A DNA stretch of 52,170 nt, taken from assembly GCA_046760105.1 (NCBI GenBank), contig JBHIDJ010000009.1:1-52170 (forward strand), read 5' to 3'. Shown here piece after piece: positions 25,981 to 34,396 of this stretch (position 1 is its first letter; each line of letters starts with the position of its first letter). The translations under genes were made by a program, and so were the position numbers. The notes under the pieces are model-generated. The model saw nothing but the letters and a program-made list of their open reading frames with translations. It made no database searches and was not told the DNA's origin. This stretch comes from JBHIDJ01 sp046760105. Lineage in GTDB: Bacteria; Pseudomonadota; Gammaproteobacteria; Acidiferrobacterales; SPGG2.

Positions 25981-28900
25981 CTACCTTGGCTTCTTGATGC
26001 CCAGTTTACGCAGACGGCCCCGCAGGGTACTGGGGTTAAGTCCGAGGGCAGTGGCCGCACCCCGCTCACCTTCTATCACCCAACCCGTCTCCTCGAGCAC
26101 GCTCAAGATGTGGGCTCGCTCCACGTCGTCGAGAGTGCTAGAACTCGCGGTCTCGCGGGGGGACGCGCTCAAAGATTCGATCTCGAGTAGCGGTCCTGGT
26201 GAGAGAATGGCGGCACGCTCAATAACATTTTCCAACTCGCGCACGTTACCGGGCCATGTGTAGCGCATGAGTTCAGCCAGAGAATCCGGGGCTAATCCTT
26301 CAAAGTGCTTACCGAGATTGCTGCCTGCTTTCTCAAGGAAATGTTGAGCCAAAACGGGGATGTCGGATCGCCGGTCGCGTAAGGGTGGCACAGTCAGCGG
26401 GAAGACGTTCAGCCGGTAGAACAGATCGGAACGGAAACCGCCTTTTTCCACAGCCGACGCCAAATCCTTGTTAGTCGCTGCGATGACGCGTACATCTGTC
26501 CGGATGCTTCGCGTGCCACCGACACGTTCGAATTCTTGTTCCTGAAGAATACGTAGCAGCTTCGCTTGCGCTTCTGGCGGTAGTTCACCCACTTCGTCCA
26601 GAAATATCGTGCCCTTGTCGGCGAGTTCGAAGCGCCCCTTACGTTGCTGCGTGGCGCCAGTGAACGCCCCCTTTTCATGACCGAAGAGTTCGCTTTCTAC
26701 CAGTTCACGGGGCAAGGCTGCACAGTTCACCTTAACCAGAGGGTGCTGGCTGCGCGCGCTGCGATTGTGAATAGCCCGGGCGATCAGCTCTTTTCCCGTA
26801 CCGGTCTCCCCTTCGATCAGAACAGTGCTATCGGTGCCCGCCACTAGCTGCAGTTGGTCCAGTAACTTTCCGAGCGCAGTAGACGCCCCGACCATTTGTT
26901 CGAAATTGTGTTTGGTCTCAATCTCCTCGCGCAGATACTGGATCGTCGCCTTGGAACGCCGATGGGCTTCGATCTCTTTCTGAAGCCGAGCATTCTGTTC
27001 CCGAAGTTCGTTTTGCATACGTTCCATCTCAATGGCCGCCTGCTTGCGGGCTGTGATATCGCTCACGGCACCGACGAAGCGAACGGCGCGACCGGCGTCG
27101 TTTCGAACGGCGACGCCACGGTCCAACACCCAAAGGTAGTGCCCAGCTTTATCGCGGATTCTGTACTCGCACTCGTGGTGACCAGTCTGGCCTTTGAAAT
27201 GCCCGATCAGGGCATCACGATATGCCGAAAAGTCATCCGGGTGAACACGCGTATTCCACGCCTCGGGCGTGAGTTTGGTCTCGGAGAACGCGAAGATTTC
27301 CTTGGCCCGTTCAGATAAATAAAGGGTGTTCTCCTCGATGTTCCATTCATAGATGCCCTCGGTCGCGGCCTGTGTTGCTAAGGCATAGCGTTCTTCACTT
27401 TCGCGCAGCGCTTCTTCGGCCTGTCTACGTTCGGTGACATCGGTATACGTCGTCACGAACCCTCCACCGGTCACCGGATTACCGCGGATTTCTAGCACCG
27501 TCCCGTCGGGGCGAGTGCGCTCAAAGGCATGTGGCTCGAAACGCTTGGCAAGCTCTAAACGTTCGCGCACCTGTTGTTCAACATCGCCCTCACCGTACTC
27601 GCCGCGCTCGGCGTTGTAACGGAAGGCCTGTTCCATGTGGAAACCAATCTTGAAAAGATCAGGAGGGAACGCCAAGAGTTCCAGAAACTTCCTGTTAAAC
27701 GCAATCACGTTGAGGTCCCTATCAACCATACTGATCCCCTGGTCCATCTTCTCCAGGATCACTTCCAAGATAGCGGTCTTCTCGGCCAGCTCCTTCTCAT
27801 GTTGTTTCAGTTCAGTGATGTCACCGGTCGAACCGACCATGCGGTAGGCACGACCGGCGTTGTCTCGGAGTGCCAAGCCGTGTTGCCGGGCCCATCGCCA
27901 GCTGCCGTCGTCGGCGCGAAAGCGATAGTCACACTCAAAGCGCTCGGTTTTGCCTTTGAAGTGCACGACGAGAGCGTCCTTGTAGATTCGCAAGTCTTGT
28001 GGGTGTATGCGATTTAACCAGTCTTCAGCCGTTTTCAGTTTTTCCGCGACCAAACCGAGAACGGCGTGCACCCGGGACGAATAGTAGATCTTGTCGGTCG
28101 CGATGTTCCAATCGTACACGCCTTCGTTGATGGCACGGATAGCGAGCTGGTAGCGTGCTTCGCTCTCGCGAAGTGCATCTTCGGCTTCTTTGCGTTTCGT
28201 GACGTCGCGGATGGCGCCAACCAGCCGAATTGCCTTACCATCTTCGTTTCGGACGGTGGAGCCGTGGTCGAAGATCCAGCAGTACCGTCCGATCTTGTCG
28301 CGAAATCTGTATTCGCACTCCCAGCGGTTGGTCCGGCCTTCCAGGTGTGTCGCCAGGGTATTCTTGTAGTGCTCCAAATCATCGGGATGGATACGATCGT
28401 TCCAGTGCCATTCCTTCGGCCCCAGCTCTCCCACCTCGAACTTGAAGAACTTGTCGAGCCGGGGCGATACGTATATTTCATCCGTCTCGATAAACCACTC
28501 GTAAATACCCTCCTCCGCCGCATCGGCAACCAAGGCGTAGCGTTCTTCGCTTTTTCGCAAAGCCCGCTCGTCGCGCCTTTGTTCGGTGACGTCCGAGTAC
28601 GCGACAAGCAGTCCGCCTTGGGGAAGGGAGTGGAAATCGACAGAGAGGGTCTTTTCCTCGAATAAATTGAGTTCCACCACGTGTGCGTCCAAGGTACGCA
28701 CGCGTTCGACCCAAGCGCGGACGTGTGTCTCAACGTCGCCTGAACCGTAGTCGCCCCGTTTGGCGTTGAAACGGAAGAACTCGTCGATCGGGGTACCAGG
28801 ACGGCAAAGCTCCGGCGGATAACGGCGCAGTTGATAAAAACGCGCGTTGCATGTCACCAACCGCAGGTCCCGATCGAAAATGCCGAAGCCCTGGCTCAGT

Positions 28901-28986
28901 AGGTTGAGACCCGTCTCGAGCAATTCTGAATGCTTGGCCGGCGGCTTTCCTTTATCTGTGGCGTGCTGAGTGGTTTCGCTTGCCAT
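25981..28986 (-). CDS. Sigma-54-dependent activator with five PAS domains
   Basis: A 1001-residue bacterial enhancer-binding protein. Five PAS domains fill about residues 15-660 in the order A-B-B-A-B, where the A type carries FRFNAKRGDYGSGDVE and FRYNAERGEYGEGDVE. A coiled-coil stretch follows. The AAA+ domain (about 690-930) has GETGTGKE (Walker A), the sigma-54 contact loop GAFTGA and FLDEVGE (Walker B). A Fis-type helix-turn-helix ends the protein. There is no receiver domain, so it senses a ligand or redox state directly. The ATG at 28986 follows a GAGG site; an upstream in-frame start is possible. Two sigma-54 promoters lie just downstream. Confidence 0.93.
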   Translation of the reverse strand: MASETTQHATDKGKPPAKHSELLETGLNLLSQGFGIFDRDLRLVTCNARFYQLRRYPPELCRPGTPIDEFFRFNAKRGDYGSGDVETHVRAWVERVRTLDAHVVELNLFEEKTLSVDFHSLPQGGLLVAYSDVTEQRRDERALRKSEERYALVADAAEEGIYEWFIETDEIYVSPRLDKFFKFEVGELGPKEWHWNDRIHPDDLEHYKNTLATHLEGRTNRWECEYRFRDKIGRYCWIFDHGSTVRNEDGKAIRLVGAIRDVTKRKEAEDALRESEARYQLAIRAINEGVYDWNIATDKIYYSSRVHAVLGLVAEKLKTAEDWLNRIHPQDLRIYKDALVVHFKGKTERFECDYRFRADDGSWRWARQHGLALRDNAGRAYRMVGSTGDITELKQHEKELAEKTAILEVILEKMDQGISMVDRDLNVIAFNRKFLELLAFPPDLFKIGFHMEQAFRYNAERGEYGEGDVEQQVRERLELAKRFEPHAFERTRPDGTVLEIRGNPVTGGGFVTTYTDVTERRQAEEALRESEERYALATQAATEGIYEWNIEENTLYLSERAKEIFAFSETKLTPEAWNTRVHPDDFSAYRDALIGHFKGQTGHHECEYRIRDKAGHYLWVLDRGVAVRNDAGRAVRFVGAVSDITARKQAAIEMERMQNELREQNARLQKEIEAHRRSKATIQYLREEIETKHNFEQMVGASTALGKLLDQLQLVAGTDSTVLIEGETGTGKELIARAIHNRSARSQHPLVKVNCAALPRELVESELFGHEKGAFTGATQQRKGRFELADKGTIFLDEVGELPPEAQAKLLRILQEQEFERVGGTRSIRTDVRVIAATNKDLASAVEKGGFRSDLFYRLNVFPLTVPPLRDRRSDIPVLAQHFLEKAGSNLGKHFEGLAPDSLAELMRYTWPGNVRELENVIERAAILSPGPLLEIESLSASPRETASSSTLDDVERAHILSVLEETGWVIEGERGAATALGLNPSTLRGRLRKLGIKKPR

Positions 28987-29288
28987 CTCGACCCTCAGTG
29001 AATAGACGCTCCACACCAGCCAGTGGTGGTGTGACTGATCAAGAACCGCGCGTTCGGTAGTTAGTGCCTAGTGATCCCCCTGATCAGCGCAAAAGATACT
29101 AGCACTTTCACCCATGCACCGGTATCAGTTGAAGTGTTGAGCAAACGATGCTTTTGTCATTAAAACCCGAGTACTACAAACGTGCACGCACATCGAGGCA
29201 CGCTATGACGCCTACGGGCACATAGTCGGGCTGTAGCTTTCGTTAAGCGTAAGAAGTAAAACGTCCGCCGTAGGTGACGGAAAACGCG

Positions 29289-29447
29289 TTACGACTTGTC
29301 AGCCTTCTCTTGGGGCCGTCTTTCCCGTTTTTCTTCGTCGCGCGCCTTGCGCAACTCCTCGCGGATCGGCTCGCTACGGCCTATCTCGCGCCCCACGTAG
29401 TAACCGAGGGCCAACAACCCTGCACCTATTAACACCCGAAAAATCAC
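29289..29447 (-). CDS. 52-residue membrane-anchored protein
   Basis: A GTG-started frame with a GGGGGGA ribosome site. Residues 2-19 form one hydrophobic helix (IFRVLIGAGLLALGYYVG). The rest is highly charged (EELRKARDEEKRERRPQEK), likely a cytoplasmic or periplasmic helix. The stop is a TAA. It lies on the same strand as, and about 100 bases downstream of, the DUF1992 gene, with a G-rich repeat between. No family is recognised. The call rests on the ribosome site and composition. Confidence 0.55.
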   Translation of the reverse strand: MIFRVLIGAGLLALGYYVGREIGRSEPIREELRKARDEEKRERRPQEKADKS

Positions 29448-29451
29448 AGTT

Positions 29452-29483
29452 CCCCCCTAACCCCCTCCCACAAGCGGAGGGGG
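29452..29483. repeat. G-rich palindromic repeat, copy 1 (type A)
   Basis: Contains CCCCCTCC-CACAAGC-GGAGGGGG preceded by CCCCCCTAA. The same palindrome recurs at 29947-29981 and, inverted, at 35122-35157. Confidence 0.75.
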
Positions 29484-29549
29484 AATGTTCGTTGCCGTTC
29501 TTCCATCCATAATGCTAAGCACGAACGTTCTCACTCGGCTTAAACCTAT

Positions 29550-29933
29550 TTAGGCGCTCCCTCCCCGCTTGTCGGGGAGGGCCGGGGAGGGGTCGTAGTA
29601 AGCCTGCTCCACCCGGAAATCGAGCGCCGTGCCCCGGGGCGCTTGCAGCTGCGCCATCAGGTAGTTGAGCCGTTTGAAGCCACGGGTGCGGGTCAATCCG
29701 TCATCGCTATGAACGATCAGGTGTTCTACATTCGCTATCTCGCGCCGCACCTCCAGTTCACGGGGCATGTAACCGGAATTCTTTAAGATGCGATAGGCGC
29801 TGCGCATCTCCTCCGGTACTACTGAATCATCGTCCAGAGCCAGCGGCTTGCCAGCGCCTGGCAGATCGTCGAACTCACCGCGCTCCATCGCTTCACGAAT
29901 ACGCGCTTCGGCGATCTTGTTAAGGAAGCACAT
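29550..29933 (-). CDS. DUF1992 family protein (DnaJ-C28-like domain)
   Basis: A 127-residue protein whose first 100 residues match DUF1992: IAEARIREAMERGEFDDLPG, then GKPLALDDD and AYRILKNSGYMPRELEVRRE. The family includes the conserved region of DNAJC28 and has no proven function. Its last 15 residues (DPSPALPDKRGGSA) are encoded by a G-rich repeat copy, so the natural C-terminus has been replaced or extended. Another repeat copy lies directly upstream of its start. Confidence 0.88.
   Translation of the reverse strand: MCFLNKIAEARIREAMERGEFDDLPGAGKPLALDDDSVVPEEMRSAYRILKNSGYMPRELEVRREIANVEHLIVHSDDGLTRTRGFKRLNYLMAQLQAPRGTALDFRVEQAYYDPSPALPDKRGGSA
29557..29591. repeat. G-rich repeat, copy 2 (type B), inside the DUF1992 gene end
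   Basis: Reads CTCCCTCCCC-GCTTGTC-GGGGAGGG on the plus strand, sharing the CTTGTC-GGGGAGG core with 35158-35197. It codes for the final residues of the DUF1992 protein on the minus strand. Confidence 0.7.
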
Positions 29934-29946
29934 GATCCAAGTATAC

Positions 29947-29981
29947 CCCTCCCCCTAACCCCCTCCTACAAGGGGAGGGGG
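29947..29981. repeat. G-rich palindromic repeat, copy 3 (type A)
   Basis: CCCCCTCC-TACAA-GGGGAGGGGG with the CCCCTAA lead-in, just upstream of the DUF1992 start. A related, more diverged piece, CTCGTTGGGGGAGGATTAAG, continues at about 30001-30028. Confidence 0.75.
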
Positions 29982-30122
29982 TATTGATGTTCTCCATCTA
30001 CTCGTTGGGGGAGGATTAAGGAGGGGGGAAGTAATCGTTCAGGCCCGGTTCAGGTTGCCCAGTGTAGGATGCGATCCATCGGGAATCTTTCTGAAACTCA
30101 AGCCCTCTAAAGGAGGTGTAGC

Positions 30123-30545
30123 ATGCGTACGAAAGCCCTCATTCTTGGCCTGTCATTTGTGGCACTGGTTGGCGCAGCCGTGGCTACCCCGACGCTGGCC
30201 CATGCTAGTGATCTCAAAGTTCGTGTTCATATCGATGGCTTCACCTTTGGCTATCATCAGGGCCATTTCCATCCGCGTCATAGCCATTACTATGGTCATC
30301 ACAAACCGCATTACTATGAGCGCGGCTATGGCTATCGCAAACGGTATCACTACGGGCAGCCCTATTACAGACACTACAAGCACTACAAGCCCGGACGCCA
30401 TTACGGTAAGCGATACCATTACTACGGTAAACACGCGAATCGTCATCATCGCGGCCCGCGTCATATAACGCGCGGGCATCACCGTGGCCAGCGCGGGTTT
30501 CGCGACGTGGTGACTGGACGCCAACATCGAGGCAAACGGCATTAA
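30123..30545 (+). CDS. Exported His/Tyr-rich protein
   Basis: A 140-residue protein. A signal peptide ends near residue 28 (LAHA-SDL). The mature part is about one quarter His plus Tyr, in runs such as YHQGHFHPRHSHYYGHHKPH, and ends in basic GHHRGQRG-type repeats. An AAAGGAGG ribosome site precedes the ATG. His density suggests binding of zinc, copper or nickel in the periplasm or outside. This is inference from composition. It lies upstream of a PepSY protein, a two-component system and an ArsP-like permease on the same strand. Confidence 0.75.
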   Translation: MRTKALILGLSFVALVGAAVATPTLAHASDLKVRVHIDGFTFGYHQGHFHPRHSHYYGHHKPHYYERGYGYRKRYHYGQPYYRHYKHYKPGRHYGKRYHYYGKHANRHHRGPRHITRGHHRGQRGFRDVVTGRQHRGKRH

Positions 30546-30793
30546 AACACGTGGCAAGTGCTGTACCCCTTGCGGTCCTGTTAACACCTGTCTTTCATAT
30601 CAATAAGGCCTGTCGATGCGCCGCGGTGTGCGATAGTCATTGAGTGCACTGCGGCGTTAAAGCATCTCTTCGCTTTGCGTGCAACAACAGCCCATGTATC
30701 CTACGGACCGGCAGTGGAACGATCAGTGCTATAACGGCACCGGACACCGTTCGCGCGCAAAGGGCAGCAGCCGACATCGCGGCCTTGAACAGA

Positions 30794-31087
30794 ATGAAAT
30801 TCTTCACAGACGTAGTGACATTGTGCGCGTTCCTGGCGGTGTTCGGGCTTGGGATTTCGGTGATTCCCATCGTCTGGGCCGCAGAGCGGTACCCTCCTAC
30901 CATCGTTGCGCAGACGGGTCTAACAGCACAAGAGGCAGCGGCCATGGTACAGGCTCGTACCGGTGGACGTATTCTCGCAATCAAGACGATACGCTCCGAC
31001 GGTCAGGTCGTTTACCGCATCAAAGTACTGACCCCTGACGGCGAGGTACGTATTTTTCATGTCGACGCTGCGACCGGCTCGATGTAA
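30794..31087 (+). CDS. PepSY-domain small exported protein
   Basis: The ATG at 30794 gives 97 residues. An N-terminal hydrophobic segment (CAFLAVFGLGISVIPIVWAA) precedes a PepSY domain (LTAQEAAAMVQARTGGRILA, then VYRIKVLTPDGEVRIFHVDA). PepSY proteins next to OmpR/PhoQ-type systems are common and may modulate the sensor or inhibit proteases. It ends 13 bases before the response regulator, so the three genes probably form an operon. Confidence 0.8.
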   Translation: MKFFTDVVTLCAFLAVFGLGISVIPIVWAAERYPPTIVAQTGLTAQEAAAMVQARTGGRILAIKTIRSDGQVVYRIKVLTPDGEVRIFHVDAATGSM

Positions 31088-31100
31088 ATAGGTCGCTACG

Positions 31101-31784
31101 GTGCGGGTACTCGTCATTGAAGATGAAACCAGTCTGCAGACGCAGATTCGAGATCGACTGCAAGCCGACGGTTACATGGTGGATGCCAGCGCCGATGGCA
31201 AAGAGGGTCTATACCTCGCCTCCGAGTATCCACTGGACGCCGCCATCGTTGATCTAGGTCTGCCTGGCATGTCGGGGTTAGACGTGATTCAGCAGCTTCG
31301 CGAGCAGGGGAAAAACCTCCCGATTTTGATTTTGACGGCACGCGGTCGCTGGCAGGACAAGGTGGCGGGGCTCGAGGCTGGCGCAGATGACTATCTCGTC
31401 AAACCGTTTCAGATGGAAGAGCTGCTGGCACGGCTCAAGGCCTTGCTGCGCCGGGCCGCCGGGGCAGGCCAAACCAGACTGGCCTGTGGACCGATCACGC
31501 TGGATATGGCAACACAAAACGTAACCGTCGAAGAAAAAGCAGTCGAGCTGACGGCGTTCGAATACCGTTTACTGGAGTATCTTATGCGAAACCGAGGCCA
31601 AGTCATGTCGAAGAGCGAGCTCGCCGATTACCTTTATGCGCACGATGACGAGCGCGACAGTAACGTGATCGAAGTCCTGATTGGGCGGCTGCGACGCAAG
31701 CTGGACCCGTCTAGCCGCCTCTACCCTATCGAAACGCTACGCGGGCGCGGGTATCGCTTTCAGCTCGATAGCGACACCCAGTGA
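31101..31784 (+). CDS. OmpR/PhoP-type response regulator
   Basis: A 227-residue regulator. The receiver domain has the acidic pair in IEDE, the phospho-acceptor Asp in AIVDLGLPG near residue 51, and the Lys in LVKPF. The C-terminal winged helix (about 125-220) ends RGRGYRFQL. The start is a GTG. The stop overlaps the kinase start (TGATG). It resembles the PhoP/QseB group that answers divalent cations, acid or envelope stress. Confidence 0.92.
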   Translation: MRVLVIEDETSLQTQIRDRLQADGYMVDASADGKEGLYLASEYPLDAAIVDLGLPGMSGLDVIQQLREQGKNLPILILTARGRWQDKVAGLEAGADDYLVKPFQMEELLARLKALLRRAAGAGQTRLACGPITLDMATQNVTVEEKAVELTAFEYRLLEYLMRNRGQVMSKSELADYLYAHDDERDSNVIEVLIGRLRRKLDPSSRLYPIETLRGRGYRFQLDSDTQ

Positions 31785-33121
31785 TGTCTCTCAACGCGCG
31801 CATTGCGCTCAGCGCCAGTGTCGTCCTCGCCGCATTTATCGCCTTAACCGCCGTCGCCTTGGATCGGGCGTTTCGCGAGAGTGCCCGCTCAGCCATGCAG
31901 GAGCGCTTGTTAGGGCAAATTTATCTGCTCATGGCGGCAGCCGAGGTCGACCCGGAGGGTCGACTGTCGATGGCGCCAACCTTACCCGAGGCGCGGTTTG
32001 CGCTTCCCGGTTCCGGCTTATATGGGCAAGTCACCCGCAGTAATGGGGAGGTTGCTTGGCGGTCGCACTCAACTCTGGGGGTGCAACCACCCTTCTCGGC
32101 GCCGCTCGATCCTGGAAAACAACGTATTGAGGAGCGCGAGGATACGGGAGCACGACCATTTTATGTTCTGAGTTTTGGCGTCAACTGGACAACGGATGAT
32201 GGTGGACACGCGTTCACGTTTGCAGTCGCGGAGGACCTCTCGGCGTTCTACGCCCAGATCCATCGCTACCGGCGCAGCTTGTGGGGATGGCTCGGTGCGA
32301 TGGCGTTGTTATTGCTGATTACGCAGGCGCTAGTGTTACGGTGGGGCTTGCGCCCTTTGCGCCAAGTGGCACAAGAACTCGCCGCGATCGAGGCCGGTCG
32401 ACAAGAACGATTAAACGAGAGTTACCCGCGCGAGTTGAGGGGCCTGACTAGCAACCTAAATGCGCTACTCTCGCATGAACGCACTCAGCAAAAGCGCTAT
32501 CGCGATGCGCTCGCGGACCTCGCCCATAGCCTTAAAACCCCGCTCGCCGTGCTGCGGGGCGCGCCGACTGGCGACCACAACAAGAAGGGGCTCTTGAGTA
32601 CGGTAGAGGAACAGGTCGAACGCATGGATCACATCGTGCAGTACCAGTTGCAAAGGGCAGCCGCCGCTGGTCGCACAACCCTGGTCGCGCCGGTTTCGAT
32701 CAAACCCATTGTCTTGCGGATCATCGACTCACTCGACAAAGTGCATCACCAGAAGTCAGTCGAAACCCTCATCGACGTGGGCGAGCATGTTAGCCTCCGC
32801 GGCGACGAAGGCGACCTCATGGAAATGTTCGGCAACCTGATCGACAACGCCTACAAATGGTGTCGTGGTAGGGTACGAGTCCACGCCGAGGAACACGACG
32901 GGCAGTTGACCATTGTTATCGAAGACGACGGACCCGGTATCAGCCCGAGCGAGGCGGAGCGGCTTCTACAGCGGGGGGCGCGCGCCGATCAGGCCGTGCC
33001 CGGCCACGGTATTGGACTAGCGATTGTGCGGGACATCGTCCAAGCGTACGACGGAAAAATTGCTGTTGAAACGGGCAGCTGGGGTGGTGCCGCAATCCGG
33101 TTAGAACTGCCCGCTTCGTAG
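31784..33121 (+). CDS. PhoQ/QseC-like sensor histidine kinase
   Basis: A 445-residue kinase. Two membrane helices (about 6-26 and 160-185) flank a periplasmic sensor domain. The HAMP-like linker is followed by the phospho-acceptor His in LADLAHSLKTPLAVLRG. ATP-binding boxes are NLIDNAYKWC and EDDGPGI, then GHGIGLAI. A GTG one codon upstream is an alternative start. The partner is the regulator immediately upstream. The signal is unknown; PhoQ-type relatives sense magnesium, peptides or pH. Confidence 0.92.
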   Translation: MSLNARIALSASVVLAAFIALTAVALDRAFRESARSAMQERLLGQIYLLMAAAEVDPEGRLSMAPTLPEARFALPGSGLYGQVTRSNGEVAWRSHSTLGVQPPFSAPLDPGKQRIEEREDTGARPFYVLSFGVNWTTDDGGHAFTFAVAEDLSAFYAQIHRYRRSLWGWLGAMALLLLITQALVLRWGLRPLRQVAQELAAIEAGRQERLNESYPRELRGLTSNLNALLSHERTQQKRYRDALADLAHSLKTPLAVLRGAPTGDHNKKGLLSTVEEQVERMDHIVQYQLQRAAAAGRTTLVAPVSIKPIVLRIIDSLDKVHHQKSVETLIDVGEHVSLRGDEGDLMEMFGNLIDNAYKWCRGRVRVHAEEHDGQLTIVIEDDGPGISPSEAERLLQRGARADQAVPGHGIGLAIVRDIVQAYDGKIAVETGSWGGAAIRLELPAS

Positions 33122-33150
33122 TGCACCTAATCCCACTCGAAACGGCTCTT

Positions 33151-33178
33151 TTGACTATTTCTATAATTCTGGTAAAAT
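33151..33178 (+). promoter_or_regulatory. Sigma-70-like promoter before the permease
   Basis: TTGACT at 33151 and TAAAAT at 33173 with a 16-base spacer, in an AT-rich stretch. The transcript would begin near 33185 and have a leader of about 90 bases before the permease ATG at 33274. Confidence 0.55.
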
Positions 33179-33189
33179 CGTAACATTGT

Positions 33190-33222
33190 ATAGGCGGTTG
33201 TTTTCAGAATTGCCTATTTTTT
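33190..33222 (+). terminator. Intrinsic terminator or attenuator in the permease leader
   Basis: ATAGGCGGTT pairs with AATTGCCTAT (two wobble pairs, loop of 8) and is followed by TTTTTT. It could end the kinase operon or, given the promoter just upstream, attenuate the permease transcript. Confidence 0.55.
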
Positions 33223-33237
33223 GGGCACATTATTTCG

Positions 33238-33253
33238 ATATTTCTGGAAATAT
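33238..33253. promoter_or_regulatory. Perfect palindrome before permease start
   Basis: ATATTTC-TG-GAAATAT, a 7-2-7 dyad lying 21 bases upstream of the permease ATG. It is a candidate operator, or a site controlling translation. Confidence 0.45.
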
Positions 33254-33273
33254 AGATCGTAAGGCATCCCACC

Positions 33274-34314
33274 ATGAGCGTGACAACTTTGGTCGCTGTC
33301 AACGGCACGAGCATCCTGCGACGTTTGGACCGCGTGTTCGCCGCCACCACCGCTATTTTCTTTGTGCTTATTCTAGTCGTGCCGAAACAAGCAGCGGCCA
33401 GCCTCACTTTTACCTTGGATTCGATACTGTTCATTACACCGTTTCTAGCACTGTCGGTCGCGGTGGCAGCCGTATCAAAGGCCACTGGGCTAGATCAGCA
33501 GATTGCCGTGGCGTTCGAGGGTCGACCCGTCACCATGATTGTGCTGGCGGCCGTATTCGGCGCCCTCTCGCCCTTCTGTTCATGCGGAGTGATCCCGATT
33601 ATCGCCGGGTTGCTGGCGGCCGGTGTGCCTTTAGCGCCGGTAATGGCCTTTTGGGTCGCATCCCCACTGATGGATCCGGAGATGTTCATCCTGATGTCCG
33701 CGGTGTTCCCCATGCCCTTCGTGCTCGCGAAGACCGTTGCCGCTGTGCTACTCGGTCTCGTTGCCGGTTTTGCGACGCATGGGTTGAGCCTGCGCGGATT
33801 GTTCGCAAACCCGCTCAAACATGCTTACAGCCGCTGTGCTCAGAGTTGCTCACCCAAGACGCGAGATCTTCAGTGGGACTTCTGGCGTTCTCGATCACGA
33901 CGCGCCGCATTCTTGGCCGAAACCAGGGACACCGGCTGGTTCCTCCTTAAATGGCTAACGCTCGCATTCATTATTGAGAGCTTGATGATTGCCTATATCC
34001 CCGCCGATATGGTGTCGGCTTGGCTCGGTGGAGGCCGCTGGTGGACCGTGCCCGCGAGCGTCCTGGTGGGCGTGCCGGCCTATCTCAACGGTTATGCCGC
34101 GATTCCGACGGTGTCGTCGCTGATCGATCTCGGTATGAGTCAAGCCGGGGCACTGGCCTTCATGATCGCCGGCGGTGTCACCTCAATACCCGCAGCCATG
34201 AGTGTGTTTGCCCTGGTGCGTGCACCGATATTCCTCTGGTACCTAACGCTCGCGCTTGCCGGCTCAGTCATGGTGGGCTACGGCTACCAGGCTCTCTTGC
34301 AACTGATAGCCTGA
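33274..34314 (+). CDS. ArsP/DUF318-type permease
   Basis: A 346-residue membrane protein with about eight to ten helices and the permease signature SPFCSCGVIPIIAGLLAAGV, followed by SPLMDPEMF. The two Cys in CSC are the conserved feature of ArsP-like proteins, which export trivalent organoarsenicals, though other DUF318 members handle other ligands. A cytoplasmic loop of about 50 residues follows the fourth helix. The neighbourhood (His-rich protein, PepSY and two-component system) suggests a metal or envelope role. Confidence 0.85.
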   Translation: MSVTTLVAVNGTSILRRLDRVFAATTAIFFVLILVVPKQAAASLTFTLDSILFITPFLALSVAVAAVSKATGLDQQIAVAFEGRPVTMIVLAAVFGALSPFCSCGVIPIIAGLLAAGVPLAPVMAFWVASPLMDPEMFILMSAVFPMPFVLAKTVAAVLLGLVAGFATHGLSLRGLFANPLKHAYSRCAQSCSPKTRDLQWDFWRSRSRRAAFLAETRDTGWFLLKWLTLAFIIESLMIAYIPADMVSAWLGGGRWWTVPASVLVGVPAYLNGYAAIPTVSSLIDLGMSQAGALAFMIAGGVTSIPAAMSVFALVRAPIFLWYLTLALAGSVMVGYGYQALLQLIA

Positions 34315-34396
34315 TCGCGCGCGGCAGCCATACGGCGGGCTGAGCAAGGCGGTGACTCTAGCGCTCACCGCGAGTGGTGTCCCAACGGATCGCGCT

